Shown here: positions 35,098-43,643 of the stretch, piece after piece
Position numbering within the stretch: position 1 is the first letter of the stretch
Layout: every line of letters starts with the position of its first letter
Origin: Natronocalculus amylovorans
GTDB lineage: Archaea; Halobacteriota; Halobacteria; Halobacteriales; Haloferacaceae
DNA: 64,000 bases
Direction of reading: 5' to 3'
Assembly: GCF_023638035.1 (NCBI RefSeq)
Contig: NZ_JAKRVX010000002.1
Location: 620,001-684,000 of the forward strand
Translations under genes and position numbers: made by a program
The notes under the pieces: generated by a model
Database searches by the model: none
Told to the model about the DNA's origin: nothing
Seen by the model: the letters and a program-made list of their open reading frames with translations, nothing else

Positions 35098-37071
35098 TCA
35101 GTCGTCAGCAGGTGCAGCGCCGCCTGCGCTTTCTGCTTGGTTTTTGGTCCAAGAGAGTTTGCCACCTGCGGCGAGAATCTCGCGCTCGCGCTCGGATGCG
35201 TCGAGTTCTGCGGTGAACTCCCAGTCATCGTTGACGCGGACGGTGAACGCTTCTTGACCGTTTCGGACCGCTTCACCAACATCGTCGACGATTTCGATAT
35301 CGTCGCCCTGCTCGAATTTCTCGTAGGTTTCTTCGTCGATCGTCAGTGGAATGAGACCGAAGTTGAACAGGTTTGCTTTGTGGATTCGCGCGAACGACTG
35401 TGCGAAGACACCCTGAATGCCGAGGTACATCGGACAGAGCGCTGCGTGCTCGCGGGAGGATCCCTGACCGTAGTTCTCGCCTGCAACGAGGAACCCGCCA
35501 TCGGAGTCTTTGGCTCGCTGTGCGAACGTGTCGTCAACACGGCTGAGCGTAAAGTCAGAGAGCTTCTCAATGTTCGATCGGTACATGAGAATATCTGCGG
35601 TTGCTGGAATGATGTGATCCGTGGTGATGTTATCCGTCATTTTGAGGAATGCTTCACCGGAGAGCTCCGATTCCAGTGCGCCTTTCAGTGGCACGTCACC
35701 GATGTTTGGCCCCTTGATAAGGCTGTCATCGATCGCGTTCTCTGGAGAGATGAGATCTGCTTTCGAGCCGTCGTATTTTTCTGGAAGCTCAATGCCTGGT
35801 GCATCAAGATCGCCAACCTCATCAGCGAGATCTCGTGGGTCAATGATTTTACCGGCGATTGCGGCTGCTGCTGCGACTTCCGGCGAACAGAGGTAGACGT
35901 TGTCGTCTTCGATACCGGATCGACCTTCGAAGTTACGGTTGAACGTACGCAGCGAGACGGAGTCCGATGCTGGAACGTGACCGATTCCGATACATGCACC
36001 ACAGGTTGCCTCCGAGAAGTTGACACCGGCTGCCATCATCTCTGCGACCCAACCCTGTCGAGCGAGCATTTCGGATGCCTGTTTCGAACCAGGTGCAACG
36101 ATCATCTCGGTGTGTTTTGCGACCTCGCGGCCCTCAACCATCTTTGCGGCAGGAAGGATGTCCTCGTAGCCACCGTTCGTACAAGAGCCGACCATTACCT
36201 GCTCGACGCGCTCGCCTGCGACCTCACGGACCGGAACGACCTTGTCCGGCATGCTTGGACATGCGATGAGCGGTTCGAGTTCGGAGAGATCAATAACGAT
36301 CTCGTCTGCATACTCGGCGTCGTCGTCAGCTTTCAGTTCAGTGTACACATCGCCACGATCAACTCGTTCGAGGTAATCTTTGGTCTGCTCGTCGCTTGGG
36401 AAGATCGAGGAGGTTGCACCAAGCTCGGTTCCCATGTTGGTGATCGTCATCCGCTCTGGAGCGGTGAGCGTTTCGACACCGGGACCGGTGTATTCGAAGA
36501 TCTTGCCAACGCCACCTTTTACGGAGAGACGGCGGAGCATCTCAAGAATGACATCTTTTGCGGTTGTCCACTCGTCGAGTTCGCCCTCAAGTCGGACGCT
36601 GACGATCTCCGGCATTTCGACGTAGTATGCGCCGCCACCCATTGCGACGGAGATATCGAGTCCACCGGCACCGATCGCGAGCTGGCCGAGACCACCCGGT
36701 GTTGGTGTGTGGCTGTCCGATCCAAGGAGCGTCTTGCCCGGTGCAGCAAAGTTCTCTCGGTGAACGTTGTGACAGATACCATTGCCCGGACGGGAGAAGT
36801 GAGCACCGTACGTACCTGCAGCCGATCGGAGGAAACGGTGATCGTCTGTGTTTTTAAAGTCGAACTGGTAGGTCTGGTGGTCACAATACTGTGCAGCAAG
36901 TTCCGTTTGGACCTCATCAAGATCAAGTGCCTCAAACTGCAGCCACACCATTGTTCCGGTGGTGTCCTGCATAAGCGTCTGATCGATCTCGATTCCGATC
37001 TCTTCGCCAGGCGTGAGTTCGCCCTCTACGAGATGATCGGAGAGGATTTTCTCAGTTACCGTTTGTCCCAT
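35098..37071 (-). CDS. acn: Aconitate hydratase
   Basis: Interconverts citrate and isocitrate in the TCA cycle using a [4Fe-4S] cluster. Length is 657 residues, the single-chain mitochondrial-like archaeal form. Cluster Cys appear in VGSCTNGG and ATCGACIGIG; SRPGNGICHNVHRE and LLGSDSHTPTPGGLG are substrate-binding motifs, and the swivelling domain holds GENYGQGSSREHAALCP near 560-580. ATG at 37071 is chosen because the upstream 34 codons lack conservation and are AT-rich. The opposite strand carries a long open frame that is a coding shadow. Confidence 0.95.
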   Translation of the reverse strand: MGQTVTEKILSDHLVEGELTPGEEIGIEIDQTLMQDTTGTMVWLQFEALDLDEVQTELAAQYCDHQTYQFDFKNTDDHRFLRSAAGTYGAHFSRPGNGICHNVHRENFAAPGKTLLGSDSHTPTPGGLGQLAIGAGGLDISVAMGGGAYYVEMPEIVSVRLEGELDEWTTAKDVILEMLRRLSVKGGVGKIFEYTGPGVETLTAPERMTITNMGTELGATSSIFPSDEQTKDYLERVDRGDVYTELKADDDAEYADEIVIDLSELEPLIACPSMPDKVVPVREVAGERVEQVMVGSCTNGGYEDILPAAKMVEGREVAKHTEMIVAPGSKQASEMLARQGWVAEMMAAGVNFSEATCGACIGIGHVPASDSVSLRTFNRNFEGRSGIEDDNVYLCSPEVAAAAAIAGKIIDPRDLADEVGDLDAPGIELPEKYDGSKADLISPENAIDDSLIKGPNIGDVPLKGALESELSGEAFLKMTDNITTDHIIPATADILMYRSNIEKLSDFTLSRVDDTFAQRAKDSDGGFLVAGENYGQGSSREHAALCPMYLGIQGVFAQSFARIHKANLFNFGLIPLTIDEETYEKFEQGDDIEIVDDVGEAVRNGQEAFTVRVNDDWEFTAELDASEREREILAAGGKLSWTKNQAESAGGAAPADD

Positions 37072-37285
37072 AACATCCGAAGGTCGATTCTCGGCGGATA
37101 TAAATCCCGCGTGTTTACTACCGGAAAACCATGTACAATTACTACTTGAGTGGCAATTTTGGTAGAATCGCACTTGATATGTCCTTAAGATGTTTATGTG
37201 TTAAAATGTACCATGATTAATGCGGGAGTTTTTCACACACATACACACCGACACTGTTTTGATAATTAAGTAATTTTTCCACAGT
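37072..37285. promoter_or_regulatory. Divergent promoter region between acn and dut-like gene
   Basis: A 214-base AT-rich region between divergent genes. It contains several AT-rich boxes, such as TTTATGTGTTAAAAT near 37192-37206 and TTGATAATTAAGTAATTTTT just before the dUTPase-family gene, that could serve as TATA elements. The exact sites are not certain. Confidence 0.35.
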
Positions 37286-37756
37286 ATGTTTAGGGCAGGG
37301 TCGTTCGTGGCAGAACAGTTAGGACCGGTTGCACCGTCTCAGAAGCAACCAAATGGTGTTGATCTGACAGTCGAGTCGATTTATACACAGGAATCACCGG
37401 GCAGAATACAAACAGATGGGAAAAAGGTTGGTGAGCGGTCTGAAGTCTCGCTTACTGATGGGATGTATTCGCTTGCACCCGGTGGCTACGTAGCGCGATA
37501 TACAGAAACAGTTCGTATTCCAGAGGGGCATATCGGGTTTGTCTATCCACGTTCGACACTCATGCGTAACTCCTGTATGCTCCATACTGCGGTGTGGGAT
37601 GCCGGGTACGAAGGAAAAGGAGAGGGACTGTTGGAGGTCCATCATCCGATCGAAATTGAACCCGGTGCCCGTATTGCCCAACTTGTCCTCGCAGCGGCAA
37701 ACCATGATGGGGCATACGATGGGAGCTACCAAGGTGAACGGATAGATGGACAGTGA
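37286..37756 (+). CDS. dUTPase / dCTP deaminase-family protein
   Basis: A 156-residue trimeric dUTPase-fold protein that keeps dUTP low. NGVDLTVESI near 23-32 and FVYPRSTLMRNSCMLHTAVWDAGYEGKGEGLLEV near 85-118 are the nucleotide-binding motifs; PRSTLMRN is the phosphate loop and WDAGYEG contains the catalytic Asp region. Family members act as dUTPase, dCTP deaminase or both; the short length favours dUTPase. Its last codons overlap the start of the histidine kinase gene by 11 bases. Confidence 0.85.
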   Translation: MFRAGSFVAEQLGPVAPSQKQPNGVDLTVESIYTQESPGRIQTDGKKVGERSEVSLTDGMYSLAPGGYVARYTETVRIPEGHIGFVYPRSTLMRNSCMLHTAVWDAGYEGKGEGLLEVHHPIEIEPGARIAQLVLAAANHDGAYDGSYQGERIDGQ

Positions 37757-38807
37757 CGTCACGGACCAAACCGACGACACCATCGCACCAGAACATTACA
37801 TTCAGGCATTTCACGGCACACAGAACGCCGCAATAATCACGGACAAGCAGTACCGGATTCTTGATGTCAACGATCAGTGCGTCAAACAGTTCAGCTACAG
37901 CCGTGATGAGCTCCGTGGAGAGTTACCAATAAAACTGCTGACAGATCAGCGGCTATTGGAAGAGATCACTGACACGGTTGAACGATCCGGCCACTGGAGT
38001 GGACACTGTGAGCTACAAACTGCGGACAATCGCCGGATCTACGGCTATGGTCATGCAAGGGAACTTCGTTATAATGGACACAGCATTGGCTATCTCGCCG
38101 TTTTTACTGACAAAACACGCGATCGACTATACGAGCAGAGTCTGAGTATTCTCAACCGAGTGCTTCGACATAATATCCGAAATGACGCAAACGTTGTCTT
38201 GGGCCATTTAGAGCTTCTCTCTGATGAACTGAATAACGAACAGATTGAATCGCTGACGATTGCGATCGATCGTGTTAATGCGATGGTCAGCCGAGCGGAG
38301 ACAACCCGATCGTTCAGCGGAATATTCGCAGAGAATGTGCAAAGTGCGCTCCGTCCCATTCGGTTAGATACCACTGTTTCCGACGCAGTTGCACAAGCAG
38401 ATGTCAGTAGCGGACACATAACCGTTGATGTAGACCCAGTGTGGGTTGTTGCCGATCAAACCCTCACGCCTGCGATTACGGCTGTGATTGAGAATGCAAT
38501 CAAACACAACGATTCCGATCACCCATGCGTCGAAATCACAACGTCGGTTCAGCCAGGAACAAATGCGGCCCCGGACACGGACCGACTAACACTCTCAATT
38601 GCAGACAACGGCCCTGGAGTCAGTGATGATCGGCGTGAGCGAATCTTTGGGCGCGAAGAGTGGACGCCAGTGCATCATGGTCAGGGGTTGAGCCTCTTCT
38701 TTGTCGATCGGCTCATGGATCTCTACGGTGGGACCGTCCGAATCACAGACAATGAGCCACGCGGAAGCGTGTTTAAATTACAGTTTAGAATCCCAGATTC
38801 TATTTAG
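37746..38807 (+). CDS. PAS-domain sensor histidine kinase
   Basis: A 353-residue soluble kinase. A PAS domain spans about 15-125 (NAAIITDKQYRILDVND, ending IGYLAVFTDKT). The phosphorylation box LRHNIRNDANVVLGHLE has H142. The ATPase domain has ENAIKHND as N box, SIADNGPGV as G1 and HHGQGLSLFFVDRLMDLYGG as G2. No membrane helix or receiver domain. It overlaps the dUTPase-family gene by 11 bases, suggesting coupled translation, and its stop overlaps the end of the opposing ZnuA-like gene by 4 bases. Ligand and partner regulator unknown. Confidence 0.9.
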   Translation: MDSDVTDQTDDTIAPEHYIQAFHGTQNAAIITDKQYRILDVNDQCVKQFSYSRDELRGELPIKLLTDQRLLEEITDTVERSGHWSGHCELQTADNRRIYGYGHARELRYNGHSIGYLAVFTDKTRDRLYEQSLSILNRVLRHNIRNDANVVLGHLELLSDELNNEQIESLTIAIDRVNAMVSRAETTRSFSGIFAENVQSALRPIRLDTTVSDAVAQADVSSGHITVDVDPVWVVADQTLTPAITAVIENAIKHNDSDHPCVEITTSVQPGTNAAPDTDRLTLSIADNGPGVSDDRRERIFGREEWTPVHHGQGLSLFFVDRLMDLYGGTVRITDNEPRGSVFKLQFRIPDSI

Positions 38808-40201
38808 TGCTCAGCTGTCGGATCTGCTGCACCCAATGCGGTTGCAAACGCTGGGAGATTAATTTCGGTCATTTGCGAAAGAAGCGAGCCACGTCCATCC
38901 GTGTTCCACTCTTCGGTTGTGCTTTCAAGCGGCGAGATCATTCGTCTCTCTTCGACCGTGTCGGCTTCTGCTGCAATGACTGACGCAATTCGATCGCCCT
39001 CAAAATAGTCCCAGAGCACACAGTCGATCGCTTCGGCCTCAATAAGTTCGATCGTCTCAGCAATCTCTGCGGGAGTTGGTTCGTGGTCCGCAGAGAGCCC
39101 AACAGGCGTGTGAATTTCAAATCCGTAACGATCGGCGAGATAGCCAAACGAATCGTGTCCGGCGACGATTACTGTCTCACGAGTGCGCGTTTGAAGCGTC
39201 TCTTCATACAGTTCATGAACCGACGCAAGTTCGTCGATGTATGCATCTGCATTCTCTCGATACTGGTGTTCCCATGCAGGATCAAGGTCAATAAGTGCAT
39301 CACGAATCGTCTTGACGCCTTGTTGGGCTAACACTGGGTCAGCAAAGAATTTTACATCAAACTCACCATGAGTGTGAGTCGATTCACTGCTGTCGGATCG
39401 GTTTTCAGCACCACCGTCACCTGCTGTAATACCGATCGGCGGCGTTTGCCAGCGATCATCCGCCGTTTCAAGTGAAAAAATAACGCTGGTTTCACCGGCT
39501 TCTGTCGCGGTGAACCTGACGAGGTCCCGATCGATCGATGTCGAAACAAACGCTGCAGCGCTAGGGTCCGGAAACACAACCGCAAACTCAACATTACTGT
39601 GTGTAAACGAGATCACGTCGCCAGAGTGATCTGTAACAACAACTCGCAGTGTTACCGTCTCCCCCGCGGGGATATCGGGGATTTCGCCATGCCAGTGATC
39701 AAAATGAAAGTCCGCAACAGTGTTCTCGGTCCCTGGATCAACGAGCGCAACGGTTTCGACGGTGAGTGCTTCGACCGTGCGATTCTTTGCAGTCGCATAC
39801 CGTCGCAGTGGAATGCCTTCAAGCGCATCGATAAGTGTCACGCTGTCTGCATACGCCGATTGGAGCTGTTCGGCTGCTGCTTCGGCCCACGGCTGGAACC
39901 GTTCAACAGCAAAATAGACGAACGCATCCGCCTCAACAAGTGTTGGAAGAAGCGACGCAGGTGGCTCCCATTCATGACCATATGCACCAACTGGAACTGG
40001 GTTTTCAACGGAGACCCGATCGCCACCAATAGCGCTTGTAAACTCATAGAGTGGAAACAGCGATGTGACCACAGTTGGACCACCGTCCGATTGTGACTGC
40101 GGAGGCGACGAAGAAGCAGATGGAGAGGGAGACTGAAGACAGCCAGCAAGCCCGGTGAGCGCACCACCACATCCAACGAGCAGCGATCGGCGGCTATTCA
40201 T
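38804..40201 (-). CDS. ZnuA-like zinc/manganese-binding lipoprotein with inserted domain
   Basis: Cluster A-I metal-binding protein of an ABC importer, 465 residues. Signal with twin Arg (SRRSLL) and lipobox LAGC (C21). N lobe 43-145 has HEWEP with ligand H76. An unusual insertion of about 110 residues (150-260) looks like a beta-sandwich and contains HFDHWHGE (H166, H169, H171). The C lobe 275-460 has AGHDSFGY with ligand H349. The usual second His ligand of the DPHxWxDP motif is replaced: here it reads FDVKFFADP with Lys at 284, so metal coordination must differ or use the nearby His-rich THTHGE. No znuB/znuC genes adjoin. Confidence 0.85.
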   Translation of the reverse strand: MNSRRSLLVGCGGALTGLAGCLQSPSPSASSSPPQSQSDGGPTVVTSLFPLYEFTSAIGGDRVSVENPVPVGAYGHEWEPPASLLPTLVEADAFVYFAVERFQPWAEAAAEQLQSAYADSVTLIDALEGIPLRRYATAKNRTVEALTVETVALVDPGTENTVADFHFDHWHGEIPDIPAGETVTLRVVVTDHSGDVISFTHSNVEFAVVFPDPSAAAFVSTSIDRDLVRFTATEAGETSVIFSLETADDRWQTPPIGITAGDGGAENRSDSSESTHTHGEFDVKFFADPVLAQQGVKTIRDALIDLDPAWEHQYRENADAYIDELASVHELYEETLQTRTRETVIVAGHDSFGYLADRYGFEIHTPVGLSADHEPTPAEIAETIELIEAEAIDCVLWDYFEGDRIASVIAAEADTVEERRMISPLESTTEEWNTDGRGSLLSQMTEINLPAFATALGAADPTAEH

Positions 40202-40299
40202 TATCTGAACTTTGGCTGTGCATAATTAGAATACTCGGTTCAGTCCCCAGATGTGAAATTGAGACTGGATTTCACTCCTTATGTTGTTCCGAGCAAAAG

Positions 40300-40373
40300 C
40301 GGGCTGGGAGGGAGTTGAACCCCCGACCGTCTGGTTAAAAGCCAGACGCTCTACCTAACTGAGCTACCAGCCC
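40300..40373 (-). tRNA. tRNA-Lys (anticodon UUU)
   Basis: Read on the minus strand, 74 bases fold as a cloverleaf: acceptor GGGCTGG/CCAGCCC, D arm TAGCTCAGTTAGGTAGAGC, anticodon stem GTCTGG/CCAGAC around loop CTTTTAA giving UUU, and T loop GTTCAACT flanked by a 5-base stem. The discriminator is G. No intron or encoded CCA. A T-rich run follows the 3' end on this strand. Confidence 0.97.
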
Positions 40374-40472
40374 TCACCTGTTTTTGCCGTCACATCGGTA
40401 TAAACGTTTAGATACTCGATGAGTGTGCGATATGCAACCGATCGACGTCGCAAGGTTTAGGCAACAATCGCA

Positions 40473-41741
40473 ATGACTCGATATATGGACCTTCGATCGT
40501 TCGTCTCAGATTTTCTTCGATTTGAATCCACGGCTGGGAACGAAGAGCCGGTACAACAGTGGCTCTCCGAACAGCTCTCTGCGTTTGGATTTGAAACGTA
40601 TGAGTGGCACGCAGATGCGGATCGACTCTCATCACATCCATCATTCCCTGATGATCCAGACGACATACTGGTTGTTGGTCGGCCAAGCGTCGGTGGAGTT
40701 CTCGAATTTGGAGATCCCGATGCAGGACCAACGATCGTCCTTAACGGGCACATCGACGTGGTTCCTGCAGCCACCGAACACTGGGACAGCGATCCGTTTG
40801 AGCCAGTCTGGAGCGACGATGGAGAGACACTCACCGCCAGAGGAGCAGCGGATATGAAAACCGGAACCGCGACCTGTATCGCCGCTGCGATCGGTGTTCG
40901 CGATGCTGTCGAATCCGGTTCCGTCAAACTGGATGGCCGGATCGTCGTTGAAGCAGTTGCAGGCGAAGAGGATGGCGGAATCGGGGCCGCGGCTGCAGCG
41001 TTGGACAATCCGTATCCATTCGATCGTGATGCAGCAATTATCGCCGAACCGACGAGCTTGCGTCCGATTATTGCAACCGAGGGAAGTCTCATGGTACGAC
41101 TTGAACTGCAGGGACGATCCGCACATGCCGCAAGCGCATGGCACGGGGTAGATGTCCTCGACAAATTTGAGAACATCCGTGCCGCGATCAAAGCGTTTGA
41201 AACGGGTCGAAACGACGCAGTTGAACACCCGCTATATCAGGAGTTCCCGCGCGCAGTGCCGATCGTCGTCGGAACGGTTTCTGCAGGGAGTTGGGCCTCA
41301 ACCGTTCCTGCTGAACTCACGGCAGAGATTCGGGTCGGGGTTGGACCCGGAGAAACCGTTGCAGACGTTGAGTCTGAGCTTCGATCGCTACTTAACGAGG
41401 TCGCAGAGGCTGATGCGTGGCTTTCGGAACACCCACCGACGCTTGAGCGGTTTTCGGTGCAGTTTGAACCGGCAGTGATCGACCCGGATGAGCCAATCCT
41501 CACAGCAGTACAAACTGGAATGAACGCGATCGGCAACACGGATATTGAACCGAAGGGGGCAACATACGGAACCGATGCACGCCATTACATTGGGGCCGGA
41601 ATTCCAACCGTTGTGTTCGGCCCGGGTGACATTGACCAAGCACACTATCCAAATGAGACGATCGAGTGGACGGATGTTGAGCAGGCGCAAACAGCGATCG
41701 AACAGGCTGCCATTGCATATCTGCAAGCCGAAAGCGTGTGA
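40473..41741 (+). CDS. M20-family peptidase/deacylase (ArgE/DapE type)
   Basis: A 422-residue metallo-deacylase. Zinc and catalytic motifs in order: GHIDVVP near 92-98, GAADMKTG near 123-130, GEEDGGIG near 166-173, AEPTS near 191-195, and a C-terminal FGPGDIDQAHYPNE with the last His ligand. A dimerisation lid spans about 205-320. Substrates of the family include acetylornithine, succinyl-diaminopimelate and carboxypeptidase G2 substrates; which applies here cannot be read. Alone on the plus strand after tRNA-Lys. Confidence 0.9.
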   Translation: MTRYMDLRSFVSDFLRFESTAGNEEPVQQWLSEQLSAFGFETYEWHADADRLSSHPSFPDDPDDILVVGRPSVGGVLEFGDPDAGPTIVLNGHIDVVPAATEHWDSDPFEPVWSDDGETLTARGAADMKTGTATCIAAAIGVRDAVESGSVKLDGRIVVEAVAGEEDGGIGAAAAALDNPYPFDRDAAIIAEPTSLRPIIATEGSLMVRLELQGRSAHAASAWHGVDVLDKFENIRAAIKAFETGRNDAVEHPLYQEFPRAVPIVVGTVSAGSWASTVPAELTAEIRVGVGPGETVADVESELRSLLNEVAEADAWLSEHPPTLERFSVQFEPAVIDPDEPILTAVQTGMNAIGNTDIEPKGATYGTDARHYIGAGIPTVVFGPGDIDQAHYPNETIEWTDVEQAQTAIEQAAIAYLQAESV

Positions 41742-42130
41742 GCGAAGTTAGTTCCGGAAGAGCAGTCGTTCGATAATCGGCTCAAGGAATGTTGCTCGGC
41801 GTGATTTTCTCGAATGAACCAAGAGGACTGGCTGTTCGAGCCGGGTTGCAATCCGATCGAACGGTGGACTATATTGGACATTCCCCGGGGTAAAACACGA
41901 GGTTTGTGCCTGTTCATCTCATAAAGAACGCAAGAATAACTGCTGGCCTAGCCTCGGCCATTGCCAATCCTGGGAGAATAAAATACCACTTCCAATCACT
42001 GCCCCATGCTAATTGCAATAACTGCAAACATTTTATTTTTCTTAGGAAAGTGAAAATATGTGAACACCGGACTTCACTTTTATATAGACGTATCCATATT
42101 TAAGCGCGTTTGTGGAGCGAAGAAACGGAA
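41742..42130. other. Gene-free stretch with a possible gene fragment
   Basis: About 390 bases between the M20 gene and the end of trkH. The left part holds the C-terminal-looking minus-strand frame at 41748-41918. The right part, from about 41920, is AT-rich with no coding character and possibly carries the transcription end of trkH (T-rich runs near 42031-42045). Confidence 0.4.
41748..41918 (-). pseudogene. Possible 3' gene remnant without a start codon
   Basis: A 56-codon minus-strand open stretch, stop to stop, that has no usable start codon but reads like the end of a real protein: TPGNVQYSPPFDRIATRL, then EQPVLLVHSRKSRRATF and LEPIIERLLFRN. The hydrophobic and charged residues alternate as in a folded domain. 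It may be the last segment of a decayed gene of unknown family. It lies just downstream of trkH. Evidence is composition only. Confidence 0.3.
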
Positions 42131-43642
42131 TTACGACTTCCAGAACGCCTTCGTAAAGAGCACTAGCACAGGGATAATTTCAATTCGACCAATCCACATG
42201 AGCACAATCATGACTGCTTTCGTGCTCATTGGAAACACATCGTACGTTCCGTATGGTCCTGCAGCACCGAATGCAGGACCGATATTTAAGAACGTGGAGG
42301 CGGCAGCACCCATGGCGTCGAATGCAGGGATCTCGGATCCAGCGCGCTCACCATTCACTACGATAAAAATGGTAAGCAATCCAAAGATGACGATACTGAG
42401 GAGAAGATAGGAGTAGATATCACGAATGGTGTCTTCGTCGACCGGTTTTCCAGAGATTCGAACGGGCTTGATCGCTTCGGGGTGGATGCTCGTAAACAGG
42501 ATCCGACGGAACGATTTCAGCGCAACCAGCCATCGAAGTGATTTGATTGAGCACGTCGTCGACCCGACCATTCCACCCGTGAACATACATAAAAAGAGGA
42601 GATATTTTGCGCCGTTTGACCACAGATCAAAATCAATACTTGCGTATCCGGTGGTTGTTACAAGCGACGTGACATTGAACAGCGCATGCCTAATTGTTTC
42701 CTCAGTGCCGTACGCTATTTCAGTATCAAAAAAGAGCAACAAGGCAACTAAACTGCTAAAGAAAGCAAGCGTTCCCAAATAAAAATGAAACTCCTGATTT
42801 TTTAAGAGTCGCTCGGGCTGGCCATCTATAAAAAAGTACAGCAGAATGAAGCTCGTCGATCCAACAATCATGAACGGGATGACAGCCCACTGGACGATCG
42901 GCGCAAACGCACCGATACTCTCCGGCTCAGGAGAAAAGCCAGCGGTCGCTACAGATGTGAATGCGTGTGCAACTGCATTGAATAACGTCATATTCGGGTC
43001 AAGACCGGAGACCCCAATACTGTAGAAAACGGCGATCGCGGTCACAGTGATACCAACATACAAGCCCCAAATAAGCCGCGCTGTTTCCGAAATTTTCGGC
43101 GTGAGTTTGTTCACGTCTTTTGTCTGCGTTTCGGACTCCATCAGCTGTGCACCACCAACACCAAGCTCAGAAAGAACTGCCGTTGCAAGGATCAAGATAC
43201 CGAGCCCACCGAGCCACTGAATGAGCTGTCGCCACATCAGAATTGATTGGCTATGGAGTGAGAAATCTTGGAGCACAGTTGCTCCTGTTGTCGTGAGCCC
43301 ACTCATTGATTCAAAAAGTGCATTTATCGGGTGGGCAATCGTTCCCACGCCAGCAACAACGAATGGGATCGCACCAACAGCAGCGACAAGGAGCCAAATC
43401 ATCGCAACTGCAAGGAACGCCTCACGCGGACCGAGGTTCTCGTCGGGATCCGAGAGATACCGAAAGTACCCACCAAGCGAGACGGAAACAACAATTGCAG
43501 CCACAAATGGGAGTGCTGACTCACCATAGTAGAGCGCAAGCACAAGTGGAAATGCGAGCGGACCTGCAAGGTAGATGAGAACCTCGCCAGTCAACCCAAC
43601 GCTTGCACGCCAGCCAACACGGATGTTAGAAAAGAAGTTCAT
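42131..43642 (-). CDS. trkH: Trk potassium uptake protein TrkH
   Basis: A 503-residue potassium-translocating membrane subunit. Four pore repeats are visible: SGLTTTGATVL near 113-123, FTSVATAGFS near 237-246, NVTSLVTTTGYASID near 353-367 and a last one near FLNIGPAFGAAGP 460-472, each with the filter glycine. About ten to twelve membrane helices. It starts 1 base after the trkA stop, so they are cotranscribed. Potassium uptake is central to the salt-in strategy of haloarchaea. Confidence 0.94.
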   Translation of the reverse strand: MNFFSNIRVGWRASVGLTGEVLIYLAGPLAFPLVLALYYGESALPFVAAIVVSVSLGGYFRYLSDPDENLGPREAFLAVAMIWLLVAAVGAIPFVVAGVGTIAHPINALFESMSGLTTTGATVLQDFSLHSQSILMWRQLIQWLGGLGILILATAVLSELGVGGAQLMESETQTKDVNKLTPKISETARLIWGLYVGITVTAIAVFYSIGVSGLDPNMTLFNAVAHAFTSVATAGFSPEPESIGAFAPIVQWAVIPFMIVGSTSFILLYFFIDGQPERLLKNQEFHFYLGTLAFFSSLVALLLFFDTEIAYGTEETIRHALFNVTSLVTTTGYASIDFDLWSNGAKYLLFLCMFTGGMVGSTTCSIKSLRWLVALKSFRRILFTSIHPEAIKPVRISGKPVDEDTIRDIYSYLLLSIVIFGLLTIFIVVNGERAGSEIPAFDAMGAAASTFLNIGPAFGAAGPYGTYDVFPMSTKAVMIVLMWIGRIEIIPVLVLFTKAFWKS

Positions 43643-43643
43643 A

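Noticed and set aside
35004-35282. Extension of rimI by 93 codons
   Set aside because: It overlaps the 3' end of acn in antisense and has no conserved pattern; the GTG at 35003 fits the family.
35086-37149. A 687-codon open frame on the plus strand
   Set aside because: It lies wholly antisense to aconitase, is Cys/Asp/Arg-rich with no protein pattern, and arises from codon bias on the coding strand.
39599-40096. A 165-codon plus-strand frame opposite the ZnuA-like gene
   Set aside because: Shadow frame with no motif; the minus-strand protein has signal, lipobox and family motifs.
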